Shown here: positions 27,345 through 36,661 of the stretch, one piece after another
Layout of the letters: each line of letters opens with the position of its first letter
Position numbering within the stretch: position 1 is the first letter of the stretch
Source: Pelagibacteraceae bacterium AG-422-B15
GTDB lineage: Bacteria > Pseudomonadota > Alphaproteobacteria > Pelagibacterales > AG-422-B15
Assembly (NCBI GenBank): GCA_003213715.1
Contig: QCMN01000010.1
Span: 1 to 46,073 of the forward strand
DNA: 46,073 nt
Direction: 5' to 3'
The notes under the pieces: generated by a model
Databases searched by the model: none
Told to the model about the DNA's origin: nothing
What the model saw: only the letters and a program-made list of their open reading frames with translations
Program-made: the position numbers and the translations under genes

Positions 27345-28724
27345 TTACTTAGCAATCGTAATCTTTGAATTAAGTGGTTCTTGGGACTCTCTGAGCTTGT
27401 CAGATATTAAAAATGCAAGTTCAAGTGCTTGATTTGCATTCAGCCTTGGGTCACAGTGGGTATGATATCGTGCTGAAAGGTCTTCATCCTTAATGGCTTG
27501 AGCGCCACCAATACATTCAGTTACATTTTGACCTGTCATTTCTAAATGAACTCCACCTGGGTACGTTCCCATTTGATGATGAATATCAAAAAATGTCTCA
27601 ACTTCTTTAAGAACACTTTCAAATGGTCTCGTTTTAAAGCCTGAATTAGCTTTCATGGTGTTACCGTGCATTGGATCACAAGACCAAACTAAATTGTGAT
27701 CTGAATTTAAAAACGGTTGTATAAGCTTAGGTAACTTTTCATTTATAGTCTCAGAACCAAATCGACAAATTAGTGTAATTTTTCCAGCCTCATTTTCAGG
27801 GTTCAAAATATCAAGAAGCTTTTTCAATTCCTCAGGATCTAAAGATGGTCCACATTTAATTCCAATTGGATTTTTAATCCCTCTGCAAAATTCTACATGT
27901 GCTCCGTCAGGTTGTCTGGTTCGATCACCAATCCAAACCATGTGGGCTGATGTGTCATAAACCTCACCTGATGTACTATCTAGTCGCGTCAGACATTCTT
28001 CATAAGGAAGCAATAAAGCCTCGTGACTTGTAAAGAAGTCAACGCTTCTTAGACGTTTTGTGTTTCTTGAAGAAATTCCAATAGCTTCCATAAAAGATAG
28101 TGTGTCCGAGATTTTATTTGCTAGTTCTCTAAATTTCTTTCCTTGAGAACTTTCATCTACAAATCCCATATTCCATTGATGAACTTTATTTAAATCTGAA
28201 AATCCACCTTTAGCAAAAGCTCTCAATAAATTAAGTGTAGCAGCTGATTGAGTATATGCTCTGATCATGCGATCAGGATCAGGAACTCTCGCATCTTCAG
28301 TAAAATCCATATCATTTATAATGTCGCCCTTATAACTATCTAACTCAACGCCATCTATTTCTTCTTTAGGTGCACTTCGCGGTTTTGCAAACTGACCTGC
28401 CATTCTTCCAACTTTTACGACAGGGCAATTACCTGCAGCAGTTAATGTGACAGACATTTGCAATAATACTTTAAATGTATCTCTTATATAATCTGCATTG
28501 AAATCATCAAAACTTTCCGCACAATCACCACCTTGCAGCAAAAATGCTTTACCCTCTGAAACTTTAGCAAGATTCCTTTTTAAATCTCTTGCTTCACCTG
28601 CAAAAACAAGCGGTGGGTAAGATCTTAACTGATCCTCAGTTTTTTCTAATTTCTTCACATCTGGATACTCTGGCAAATGCTTAGCCTCGTAATTTCTCCA
28701 ACTGTTAACAGACCATTTCTTCAT
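27345..28724 (-). CDS. aroG: 3-deoxy-7-phosphoheptulonate (DAHP) synthase, class II
   Basis: First committed step of the shikimate pathway, joining phosphoenolpyruvate and erythrose 4-phosphate. 459 residues, the plant-like class II type. Seen: the N-terminal W-S-x-x-S-W-R signature (4-10), metal-ligand Cys68 in [55 protein letters not shown] and [15 protein letters not shown]. No regulatory leader peptide is apparent in the 83-bp gap upstream. It precedes nadE by 35 bp and may be the first gene of the long minus-strand run. Confidence 0.96.
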   Translation of the reverse strand: MKKWSVNSWRNYEAKHLPEYPDVKKLEKTEDQLRSYPPLVFAGEARDLKRNLAKVSEGKAFLLQGGDCAESFDDFNADYIRDTFKVLLQMSVTLTAAGNCPVVKVGRMAGQFAKPRSAPKEEIDGVELDSYKGDIINDMDFTEDARVPDPDRMIRAYTQSAATLNLLRAFAKGGFSDLNKVHQWNMGFVDESSQGKKFRELANKISDTLSFMEAIGISSRNTKRLRSVDFFTSHEALLLPYEECLTRLDSTSGEVYDTSAHMVWIGDRTRQPDGAHVEFCRGIKNPIGIKCGPSLDPEELKKLLDILNPENEAGKITLICRFGSETINEKLPKLIQPFLNSDHNLVWSCDPMHGNTMKANSGFKTRPFESVLKEVETFFDIHHQMGTYPGGVHLEMTGQNVTECIGGAQAIKDEDLSARYHTHCDPRLNANQALELAFLISDKLRESQEPLNSKITIAK

Positions 28725-28807
28725 ATTTTTTAAATATTCGTTTTGCGGGCTTTATAGTACTAAATAAAGTAAAATACTAGAGTTTCAGTAAAATACATTG
28801 ATTTTAC

Positions 28808-29488
28808 TTAGTTTATTGCTCCTAAGGTATCTATCCCAGCACTGATTTTTGCTGCTACATCTTCCTGGTCGAGTTTTTTGGTTTGCTGATATTGTGGATG
28901 AGCGAGTGTTGCTAAATCTTTTGCTTTAGCCAATGCAAGCTCCATTAACTTTTCATGTTCAGTTACTTCATCTAAATAACCTGGAGCAATAGCATCTTCT
29001 ATTGAATACATTTCCGCATTTAATAGCGCTCTCTGCTTGTGCGGTTTTGTCAATTTAAATTTTGCAAGTTCAAGTATTGGTGTTGGAATAATCATATTAT
29101 TTCGTAATTCGTTGGCTCCAATTTTAAAGTCACCTTTAATTCCTATACGGTGATCACAACTACAAAGTAAAAAAGCACCAAGCGCGATTGCGTGTCCGCT
29201 GCAAGCCGCAACAATCGGTCTTGGAAAAGTAAAAATTTTTAATAACAAGTTAAAACCACTTTTAACCATGTCAGCTGCATTTTCTGGACTTGACATCATA
29301 ACTTTTAAATCAAACCCAGCAGAGAACATCCCTTCTCGACCTGCTATTAAAACAGACCCTTTGTCAGATGGGACTTGATCTAATATTTCACTAAAATTTT
29401 TTATCATGTCAGGAGAGAATACATTAACTTTTCCATCATCCATTTGAATGATTGAAACATCTCCATCTGATCTTAAAGTTACTGTCAT
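28808..29488 (-). CDS. crotonase-family (enoyl-CoA hydratase/isomerase-like) protein
   Basis: A 226-residue crotonase-fold protein that acts on acyl-CoA thioesters. The first oxyanion-hole segment is GMFSAGFDLKVM (53-64) and the second is SGHAIALGAF (97-106). Of the two catalytic glutamates of classical hydratases, the second is kept (Glu127 in GANELR), but the first position (Glu in GGGCELA) appears to be Phe106 or a neighbouring hydrophobic residue. That makes a simple hydratase unlikely; an isomerase, thioesterase or other crotonase reaction is possible. Also rather short for the family. Neighbours are DAHP synthase and a dehalogenase-like gene, giving little functional context. Confidence 0.85.
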   Translation of the reverse strand: MTVTLRSDGDVSIIQMDDGKVNVFSPDMIKNFSEILDQVPSDKGSVLIAGREGMFSAGFDLKVMMSSPENAADMVKSGFNLLLKIFTFPRPIVAACSGHAIALGAFLLCSCDHRIGIKGDFKIGANELRNNMIIPTPILELAKFKLTKPHKQRALLNAEMYSIEDAIAPGYLDEVTEHEKLMELALAKAKDLATLAHPQYQQTKKLDQEDVAAKISAGIDTLGAIN

Positions 29489-29542
29489 ATATTTAATTTT
29501 AAATAAAAGTTTAATTTATAATAGGTATAAATTTTATATTTT

Positions 29543-30613
29543 CTAGTTTTTTAGAATAAAATCATTTATTAAGTTTGCTAGTTCAGGTCCAGCCTCTTCT
29601 TGGCAGAAATGTCCAACTCCTTCCAAAGTAACAACAGTTGGGTTCGGTATTCTAGTCAAAAAATCTTCCTTCATAGTTATTGTTATTCGTTCATTACCTC
29701 CAAACGCCACAAGAAAAGGTTTATCCCATTTTTCATAAACATCTTTCCAGTATTTCTCATTCTCGGATAATTGTGTTGTTATAAAATAAGCCATGACATG
29801 AGCTCCTGCTTTGTATTTACCTGAAGGATACGGAGCCTCATAAGCTCTGATTTGCTCATCAGATAGCTCTAAACGCCCAAAGGTAGAAATAATTCCTGAT
29901 ACATCCATATCATCCGAGTAATACGAGTGTGCAATCCATTTTGAAAACATTCTCATACCTTCAAGCGGTGATGGCTCTTCCAACATTAGTGCTTTATCAG
30001 CAGCTGTTTTAAGTTCCTCAAAAGTGACCGCTCCATTCCACCAGACCATAAACTTTACAAAATTTTCAAATAGCCATGCCGTTATTCCATCTCTAGCAGC
30101 CATACCTGTATTTGAAACAACAACTCTTGCAAAACGATCAGGTATCTCAGCTACAACCCGAAGTCCAATCATGCCTCCCCAATCTTGTCCAAAGAATGTA
30201 GCTTCTCTTATATCAAGTTGCCCCACTAACGCCTTCATAGTATTGATATGAAACTCATAACTATAGTCATATTTAGATATAAATTTATCTGACTTTCCAA
30301 ATCCTACTAAGTCAGGAACAATGACTCTATGACCTGCGTCAGTTAACACCGGTATCATTGTTCGAAATAGATAACTCCAAGTTGGTAAGCCATGAAGAAG
30401 AAAAATTGGAACACCGTCTTTAGGTCCTTCATCGAGGTAGTGAATTCTTAGTCCGTCAATTTCAATATAATTTGGCTCAAATGGATAATCTTCTAGATTT
30501 TCAAATTGTGTATCGGGTGTTCTCAAAACACCAGGTGAAACTTCATATGCATGAATGAAACTCATTGCATTGAAAAAAAATAAAAAAATAAGAATGCTTA
30601 TTTTTGACAACAT
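29543..30613 (-). CDS. exported haloalkane dehalogenase-like alpha/beta hydrolase
   Basis: A 356-residue alpha/beta hydrolase with an N-terminal signal peptide (hydrophobic 5-20, likely cleavage near HAY), so probably periplasmic. The body resembles haloalkane dehalogenase subfamily I: LHGLPTWSYLFRTMIPVL (73-90), nucleophile Asp144 and adjoining Trp145 in GQDWGG (halide-binding Trp in the family), and base His335 in GVGHFCQEE. The third triad member is Glu308 in GGNERIT where subfamily I normally has Asp. Known family members cleave carbon-halogen bonds; closely related folds include epoxide hydrolases, so substrate is open. It stands alone with 41-54 bp gaps on both sides. Confidence 0.8.
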   Translation of the reverse strand: MLSKISILIFLFFFNAMSFIHAYEVSPGVLRTPDTQFENLEDYPFEPNYIEIDGLRIHYLDEGPKDGVPIFLLHGLPTWSYLFRTMIPVLTDAGHRVIVPDLVGFGKSDKFISKYDYSYEFHINTMKALVGQLDIREATFFGQDWGGMIGLRVVAEIPDRFARVVVSNTGMAARDGITAWLFENFVKFMVWWNGAVTFEELKTAADKALMLEEPSPLEGMRMFSKWIAHSYYSDDMDVSGIISTFGRLELSDEQIRAYEAPYPSGKYKAGAHVMAYFITTQLSENEKYWKDVYEKWDKPFLVAFGGNERITITMKEDFLTRIPNPTVVTLEGVGHFCQEEAGPELANLINDFILKN

Positions 30614-30654
30614 TTAAACAAAGATAATATGTTGTCAGTTTTTGTGTCAATAAA

Positions 30655-32478
30655 TTATTCTACGGTAACAGACTTAGCAAGATTTCGAGGCTGATCGACA
30701 TCATTGCCAAGCTTAACTGCCGTATAATAGGCAAGCATATGAATGGGAACTGAATAAACGATTGCTTCAATTGATTTAGGACATTTTGGTAAACGAAAAA
30801 CTTCCCAAATATTTTCAGAATTTGACTCCAATGTTTCATCGTCTGTTATCATTAATATTTTACCTCCACGAGCAATAACTTCTTGTATGTTTGAAATTGT
30901 TTTATGAAAAAGGGGACCTGGTGGAACAATGCACACAACTGGCAAATCTTTTTCTATTAATGCAAGCGGACCATGTTTCATTTCACCTGCAGGATATCCC
31001 TCTGCATGGATATATGATATTTCTTTAAACTTTAATGCTCCTTCAAGTGCCAATGGAAACGCAGTACCGCGGCCAAGATACATTACACCCTTGGCATTTA
31101 TAATTGATTTTGCTGTGTCTTTTAGTGAATAAGATCTCTCAATTGCTTGTTCGAGCAATAGAGGTGCTTGCATAATCTCCTTGCATAATTTTGTATTTTC
31201 CTCAATAGACATGAATTTTTTTTCTGATGCTAAATGAATTGATAGAGATAAAAGTGCTGATAATTGAGCGGTAAACGCCTTCGTTGAAGCAACCCCTATT
31301 TCTGCTCCTGCCTTAGTATAAATACAGTGATCACTATCTCTTGCTATTGAGCTATTTTTAACGTTTACAATACTCAATGTCTGAATTTTTTGCTTTCTAC
31401 AATAATCTAATGCAGCTTTAGTATCGGCGGTTTCACCAGATTGAGAGACAAATATACATAATGCATTTGGATCAATTACTGGATCACGATAACGAAACTC
31501 TGATGCCATATCGCATTCAACTGGTGTCCTTGCATATTGTTCAAAATAATATTTTCCCACCAAACATGAGTAATAAGCTGTTCCGCAAGCAATCAGATAA
31601 ATCTTTGAAATTTTATCAAAATTTAAATTGATATTTGAAATTGCGATTGTGCCCTTATCGTAATCTATAAATTGTCGAAATGTTTCACCTACTGCATGAG
31701 GGTGTTCATGTATTTCTTTCTCCATAAAATGTCTATAAGGACCTTTTGAAACTTCTGACTCGTTTATTCCTATTTCAACAAATTCTCTATTCGCTCTTTC
31801 GCCCTCCAGGTTATAAATTTCTATACTTTCTTTATTTAATACTGTTATATCCCCGTCTTCCAAGTAACACACTTTATTGGCAACTGAGCTTAGTGCAATC
31901 GAGTCAGATCCTATTGAATTGCCAACTCCATTTGTACCTGCAACAAGTGGACTTCCATTCTTAGCGCCATAAATAGTGTCTTCACTATCACTAAAAATAA
32001 TTGCTAGTGCGTATGATCCCTTTAGAGAAGAAATTGTCTTTTGAACACTCTCAAGATGGCTCAGACCCTCCTTTAGATAAAACGTTAATAATGCAGTAAT
32101 TACTTCAGAGTCAGTGTCAGACTCAAAATGATAATCTTTAACCTCCTTTAATTTTTTCAATTCTGCGGCATTTTCAATTATTCCATTATGTACAAGCGAT
32201 ACCGAGGTTGATGAATGGGGGTGAGCGTTTTTATCAGAAGGTTCCCCATGAGTAGCCCAACGAGTATGACCTATTCCCGTATTGCCATCAAATTGATCTT
32301 TCTGAAGAGCGTAAATCAAATTATCAAGCTTGCCTTTTACTTTTCTTTGATTGATCTTCTTGGCAGTGTTTATTGCAATACCAGCAGAGTCGTAACCACG
32401 ATATTCTAATTTTCTTAATGCATTTATAATGTTCGAAGACACATTCTCTTTAGAAGCTATACCAATGATACCGCACAT
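30655..32478 (-). CDS. glmS: glutamine-fructose-6-phosphate aminotransferase (isomerizing)
   Basis: Makes glucosamine 6-phosphate, the first step to UDP-GlcNAc for peptidoglycan and LPS. 607 residues: an N-terminal glutaminase domain with nucleophile Cys2 (MCGIIGI), GHTRWATHG and HNGIIEN, then two SIS isomerase domains (ACGTAYYSC, SQSGETADT, ASTKAFT), ending in LAKSVTVE. All expected parts are intact. It overlaps glmU by 1 bp (TAATG) and the pair forms a UDP-GlcNAc operon. Confidence 0.98.
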   Translation of the reverse strand: MCGIIGIASKENVSSNIINALRKLEYRGYDSAGIAINTAKKINQRKVKGKLDNLIYALQKDQFDGNTGIGHTRWATHGEPSDKNAHPHSSTSVSLVHNGIIENAAELKKLKEVKDYHFESDTDSEVITALLTFYLKEGLSHLESVQKTISSLKGSYALAIIFSDSEDTIYGAKNGSPLVAGTNGVGNSIGSDSIALSSVANKVCYLEDGDITVLNKESIEIYNLEGERANREFVEIGINESEVSKGPYRHFMEKEIHEHPHAVGETFRQFIDYDKGTIAISNINLNFDKISKIYLIACGTAYYSCLVGKYYFEQYARTPVECDMASEFRYRDPVIDPNALCIFVSQSGETADTKAALDYCRKQKIQTLSIVNVKNSSIARDSDHCIYTKAGAEIGVASTKAFTAQLSALLSLSIHLASEKKFMSIEENTKLCKEIMQAPLLLEQAIERSYSLKDTAKSIINAKGVMYLGRGTAFPLALEGALKFKEISYIHAEGYPAGEMKHGPLALIEKDLPVVCIVPPGPLFHKTISNIQEVIARGGKILMITDDETLESNSENIWEVFRLPKCPKSIEAIVYSVPIHMLAYYTAVKLGNDVDQPRNLAKSVTVE

Positions 32479-33779
32479 TACCTTTTCCCTTTTTTATTTG
32501 ACCAATTTTTTACCATCTTTTGAGATGATCTTTCAACCGCAAGACTGTTCTCAACTACATGTTTAGTTATAGTTGAACCAGAACCAATATACGCATTCTT
32601 ACCTACAATTAACGGGGCTACTAAAGATGAGTTTGAGCCTATAAATGCTTTATCTTTGATAACTGTTTTAAATTTTGAGGCACCATCGTAATTGCAAGTA
32701 ATAGTTCCAGCCCCCACGTTAACTTTTATACCTATTTCTGTGTCACCTATATATGACAAGTGATTAACTTTTGACCCCTTATCTATTTTTGAATTTTTGA
32801 TCTCTACAAAATTACCGACCTTAGCATTATCATTTATTTTTGTGCCTGGTCTTATTCTTGCATAAGGTCCAATACTGACTTCTTTCCCAATTTTACAATC
32901 TTCTATATGACTGAATGCGTGTATCTCAGTATTGTTACCAATAACGACATTTTTGCCGATGATCACAAATGGATGAATTGTAACGTCTTTTCCAATTTTA
33001 GTATCTTTCGATAAATATACAGTATCAGGGTCTCTCATGGTCACGCCTGCAGTAAGATGCTTGGATCTCAATTCATTTTGGATTTCTTTTTCAGCCATCG
33101 CTAAATCATTTTTATCATTTACACCCATAACTTCTGTCTCTGCGGTTTGTATCGGATTGACTTTTACACCTTTTTTAAATGCCAAATTAAATATATCAGT
33201 TAAATAAAATTCTTTCTTCTTATTATTATTATTTAATTTAGGTAACAAAGAGCTTAATAGCTTTGTCTCGATAGCAAAGATTCCTGAATTACATAAGTAG
33301 TAATTTTCATTTTTCTTTAGCTCTTTTTGCTCAATCACCTGACTGATCAAACCGTTAGTACCTAATATAACTTTACCATAATTATTTCTTTCTTCTTTAT
33401 TGAAACATAATAAGTTAACTGTGTTTGTTTTAATTTTTGAAACGTTAAGAATACTTTTATGTTTTATAAGAGGGACGTCACCGTAAAGAACTAGAGTGAC
33501 TGAGTCTTTTTCAAGACTTTTTATAGCAGACTTTATTGCATCGCCAGTGCCATTCTGTTTTTTTTGAATAACAATATTTAAATTGTTATAGTTTTTAAAA
33601 TTGTCTTTAATTTGGTTGTTTACAACTAAATGAATTCTTTTTGGCTTCAATCTAAATGATGCATCAATCACATAATCAATTATTTGCTTACCACCCAAAT
33701 CGTGAAATATTTTGGGTTTGCTTGATTTCATTCTTGTGCCTTTACCAGCGGCAAGTATTATTATTTCTAAATTTTTCAT
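32478..33779 (-). CDS. glmU: bifunctional UDP-GlcNAc pyrophosphorylase / GlcN-1-P acetyltransferase
   Basis: Acetylates glucosamine 1-phosphate and couples it to UTP. From the ATG at 33779 it has 433 residues: uridyltransferase domain with LAAGKGTRMKS at 9-19, QKKQNGTGDA and YGDVPL, then a left-handed beta-helix acetyltransferase domain (GPYARIRPGT, VGNFVEIKNSKI, GAGTITCNYDG). An upstream in-frame ATG at 33812 would add 11 residues, but family members begin right before LAAGKG, and the shorter start leaves 75 bp for promoters toward gph. No clear Shine-Dalgarno at either start. Confidence 0.93.
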   Translation of the reverse strand: MKNLEIIILAAGKGTRMKSSKPKIFHDLGGKQIIDYVIDASFRLKPKRIHLVVNNQIKDNFKNYNNLNIVIQKKQNGTGDAIKSAIKSLEKDSVTLVLYGDVPLIKHKSILNVSKIKTNTVNLLCFNKEERNNYGKVILGTNGLISQVIEQKELKKNENYYLCNSGIFAIETKLLSSLLPKLNNNNKKKEFYLTDIFNLAFKKGVKVNPIQTAETEVMGVNDKNDLAMAEKEIQNELRSKHLTAGVTMRDPDTVYLSKDTKIGKDVTIHPFVIIGKNVVIGNNTEIHAFSHIEDCKIGKEVSIGPYARIRPGTKINDNAKVGNFVEIKNSKIDKGSKVNHLSYIGDTEIGIKVNVGAGTITCNYDGASKFKTVIKDKAFIGSNSSLVAPLIVGKNAYIGSGSTITKHVVENSLAVERSSQKMVKNWSNKKGKR

Positions 33780-33854
33780 TGAATTTTTTTTGGAAAATAA
33801 CCAATATGCCATTAATTGTATCGTAAAATTTTATTTCAGAGATTTACTCATAAA

Positions 33855-34520
33855 ATGAATTTAAAAAATAAGAAACTCTTCATATTTGACCTAGATGGAA
33901 CGCTAGTTGATACAGCTCCAGATTTTAAAAATTCACTGAATTATATGCTATCAGAGCTGAATGAACCGCTAGTCACATTGGAGGAGATAAGGAACTTAGT
34001 TGGTTACGGAGCTCGCGAATTAATTCGAAGAACAGTGGTTACTAAAAATATTCCTCACGATGAAAATAAAATAAATGAGATGTTAAAGATATTTCTGCTT
34101 CACTACACCCATAACATTGACGACGATAGTGTATTATTTGAAAATGTTGAAACGGTATTAAAGCTCATAAAATCTAAAAAATTAAAGTTGGCAGTTTGTA
34201 CGAATAAAATGGAAAAGCTCAGCAATATGTTATTAGAAAAACTTGGAGTCTTGCATTACTTTGACTATCTCGTTGGTGGAGATACGTTTGCAAAAAGTAA
34301 GCCTGACCCATTTCCATTGATTGAAATATGTAAAAAATTAAGTGTAAGTGAAAATGAGTCAATAATGATTGGAGATAGTGCAACAGACTTAAATGCAGGT
34401 CATAATGCAAATATGCCAGTTGTTTTGGTGGGTTATGGATATACTGACAATAAAAATATTTACAATGATGCTGATTTAGTTATAAACAATTTTTCTCAAT
34501 TAACGGAATTAATCGAATAG
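33855..34520 (+). CDS. gph: phosphoglycolate phosphatase-like HAD hydrolase
   Basis: HAD-superfamily phosphatase, probably acting on 2-phosphoglycolate. 221 residues from the ATG at 33855. Motif I FDLDGTLVD has the nucleophile Asp12 and Asp14; motif II CTNK follows near 115-118; motif III Lys149 is in KSKPDP; motif IV GDSATD has Asp174 and Asp178. The cap domain is helical, as in Gph. An in-frame TTG at 33816 would add 13 residues, but these precede the usual family start and run into the glmU start region, so I reject it. HAD substrate assignments are uncertain. The SDR gene follows 9 bp later with a GGAG ribosome site. Confidence 0.87.
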   Translation: MNLKNKKLFIFDLDGTLVDTAPDFKNSLNYMLSELNEPLVTLEEIRNLVGYGARELIRRTVVTKNIPHDENKINEMLKIFLLHYTHNIDDDSVLFENVETVLKLIKSKKLKLAVCTNKMEKLSNMLLEKLGVLHYFDYLVGGDTFAKSKPDPFPLIEICKKLSVSENESIMIGDSATDLNAGHNANMPVVLVGYGYTDNKNIYNDADLVINNFSQLTELIE

Positions 34521-34529
34521 GAGTTATAC

Positions 34530-35432
34530 ATGACAATTAGTTTTAACGATAAAGTTGCAATAGTTACAGGCGCAGGTGGAGGTCTTGGAAGATGTCACGC
34601 ATTAGAATTTGCAAAAAGAGGAGCTAAAGTTGTCGTAAATGACTTAGGTGGTTCTGTTGATGGTACTGGTGGATCAAGTGAAGCTGCTGATAAAGTAGTT
34701 GATGAAATAAAAGCCATGGGTGGTGAGGCAATTTCTAACGGATCAAGTGTAACTGACAAAGCAGGCGTGAAAAAACTAGTTGATGATACAATGGCTGCCT
34801 TTGGTCGTGTTGATATTTTAGTAAATAATGCAGGTGTTTTGAGAGACAAGTCGTTTGCAAAAGTAACACTTGATGATTTCGAATTTGTAGTAAACGTTCA
34901 TATGATGGGTTCTGTTTATTGTACAAAAGCGGTTTGGCCAATTATGACAGAACAAAATTATGGAAGAATAATCATGACATCTTCTTCATCTGGTGTATTT
35001 GGAAATTTTGGGCAATCGAATTACGGTGCAGCTAAAATGGGAGTTGTTGGACTAATGAATACTCTTAAAATTGAAGGTATGAAATATAATATTAAAGTAA
35101 ATTCTTTAATTCCTGTTGCGGCAACACGAATGACAGAAAATTTAGGAATGCCTGATGCAGTTTTCGATAGTTTAAAACCTGAAACTGTTTCACCTGCAGT
35201 CATGTTTATGGCATCAGAAGATTCACCGAATGGTGCGATGATATCAGCCGGTGCTGGTGTATTTGCTTCTGCAGAAATAGTTCATTCACAAGGTGTTGCT
35301 CTTAAAGGCGATGAACTTAATGCGGATATGTTAGCTGAAAAGTGGGCTGAAGCATCGAATATGGATGGCGGTAAGGCACTCAAAACAGGAGCAGAACATA
35401 CAGCTCACATATTTAAAAAACTCGCTGAATAA
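34530..35432 (+). CDS. short-chain dehydrogenase, FOX2/HSD17B4-like (3-hydroxyacyl-CoA type)
   Basis: An NAD(P)-dependent SDR of 300 residues. TGAGGGLG at 13-20 binds the nucleotide; VVNDLGG (35-41) ends in Asp38, indicating NAD preference; NNAG at 99-102; catalytic Ser152, Tyr165 and Lys169 (YGAAK). The pattern GGLGRCHALEFAKRGAKVVV and the loop GSVDGTGGSS are those of the dehydrogenase domain of peroxisomal multifunctional enzyme type 2, which oxidises (3R)-hydroxyacyl-CoA, including sterol and bile-acid side chains. It ends 7 bp from the convergent acyl-CoA dehydrogenase pair, which suits a role in the same pathway. The physiological substrate is inference. Confidence 0.87.
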   Translation: MTISFNDKVAIVTGAGGGLGRCHALEFAKRGAKVVVNDLGGSVDGTGGSSEAADKVVDEIKAMGGEAISNGSSVTDKAGVKKLVDDTMAAFGRVDILVNNAGVLRDKSFAKVTLDDFEFVVNVHMMGSVYCTKAVWPIMTEQNYGRIIMTSSSSGVFGNFGQSNYGAAKMGVVGLMNTLKIEGMKYNIKVNSLIPVAATRMTENLGMPDAVFDSLKPETVSPAVMFMASEDSPNGAMISAGAGVFASAEIVHSQGVALKGDELNADMLAEKWAEASNMDGGKALKTGAEHTAHIFKKLAE

Positions 35433-35439
35433 AATTTAT

Positions 35440-36618
35440 TTAGGTAACACTGACTGAAATCGCTTCGTCAGATGATGAAATACCTGATTGGGTAAGAGTC
35501 ATATATCTTTTCATATGATAATCAGTATTACCAAATAATACTCCAATCATTGTCGCCCTTTTAAAATAGTGACTTACCATATATTCATCAACAACACCCA
35601 TTCCGCCATGCAATTGAATAGCACTTTCGCCTACAAATTTTATTGCTTTACCTATACGTGCTTTAGCAGCTGATACTGCTTTTCTTCTTTCATCTGAATT
35701 AGTCAAATTTGCTGTTACTGCCATGTAAAGAATCGACTTAGCCTGTTCATACTCAATCATCATATCCACTAGACGGTGCTGTATAACCTGGTTTTTAGCA
35801 ATTGATTGTCCGAATTGTTTCCGGTTTTTACAATATTCAGTTGTGGAGTCTTTTAAAACTTGCAGAATACCAACTGCTTCAGAGCATGCAGCAATAGTGC
35901 TTATATCTACAATTTCCTCAATGGCATCGTAAGCCATATTAACTTTTCCTAAAACATTATCTTTTGAAACTTTTAGATTCTCAATGATAACTTCAGAGGC
36001 TCTGTATTCATCAATTGTTGGATAATTTTGCAGTGTAAGTCCCTCAGACTTTGTATCAACAATAAATAATGTAATTCCAGACTCAGATCTTTGCTCTCCT
36101 TCAGTTCTTGCAGAAATAATAAGGTGTGAAGCCATACCTGCTCCAAATACCACCGACTTAAAACCATTTAATACATAATCATCTCCGTTAAGTACAGCTG
36201 ACGTTTTTACATCATTTAAATCAAATCTACTTTGTGGTTCAGCATATGCAAACGCACATCTTATCTTGCCTGAGATTATCTCTGGTATAATCGAATTCTT
36301 TTGTTCCTCAGATCCAAGTTTTGATATCAGCCCACCAGCTAATATTACAGTTGGTAAATATGGTTCAACAACAAGTCCTTTTCCAAACTGTTCCATTACA
36401 ATCATTAAATCAGTAGATTTGCCACCAAGCCCTCCATAAGCTTCTTCAAATGGAACGCCTAGAAGACCAAGTTCAGCAAATTGTTTCCAATTTTCTTCTT
36501 TCCATCCCTCTTCTGATTTGACTATATTGCAACGAGTGTCCCAATCATAATTATCTCTTACAAAAGAAGTAACCATGTTGTCGAGCAAGGTTTGTTCCTC
36601 GGTGTAATCAAAATTCAT
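35440..36618 (-). CDS. acyl-CoA dehydrogenase subunit lacking the C-terminal FAD/CoA motif
   Basis: A 392-residue acyl-CoA dehydrogenase fold protein, an FAD flavoenzyme family that forms alpha,beta-double bonds in acyl-CoAs. The mid-section (CAFAYAEPQSRFD) and QLHGGMGVVDEYMVSHYFKR near the end fit the family. The final segment, where the partner has YGGSNEIQRNI, is MIGVLFGNTDYHMKRY here, so the usual adenine/CoA-binding C-terminus is degenerate. It follows the 400-residue dehydrogenase gene after 43 bp on the same strand. Such adjacent unequal pairs form alpha2-beta2 heterotetramers in mycobacterial FadE systems, so I read this as the second subunit (inference). Confidence 0.88.
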   Translation of the reverse strand: MNFDYTEEQTLLDNMVTSFVRDNYDWDTRCNIVKSEEGWKEENWKQFAELGLLGVPFEEAYGGLGGKSTDLMIVMEQFGKGLVVEPYLPTVILAGGLISKLGSEEQKNSIIPEIISGKIRCAFAYAEPQSRFDLNDVKTSAVLNGDDYVLNGFKSVVFGAGMASHLIISARTEGEQRSESGITLFIVDTKSEGLTLQNYPTIDEYRASEVIIENLKVSKDNVLGKVNMAYDAIEEIVDISTIAACSEAVGILQVLKDSTTEYCKNRKQFGQSIAKNQVIQHRLVDMMIEYEQAKSILYMAVTANLTNSDERRKAVSAAKARIGKAIKFVGESAIQLHGGMGVVDEYMVSHYFKRATMIGVLFGNTDYHMKRYMTLTQSGISSSDEAISVSVT

Positions 36619-36661
36619 AAAAAAGCGTTATAAGTTATGACACTAAATATGTCAAAAGGTA

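Noticed and set aside
33780..33812. 11-codon N-terminal extension of glmU from the upstream ATG
   Set aside because: Family members begin immediately before the LAAGKG motif, and the extension would use up most of the divergent promoter region.
33816..33854. TTG start for gph adding 13 residues
   Set aside because: The ATG at 33855 gives the normal family N-terminus, and the extension leaves almost no space from glmU.
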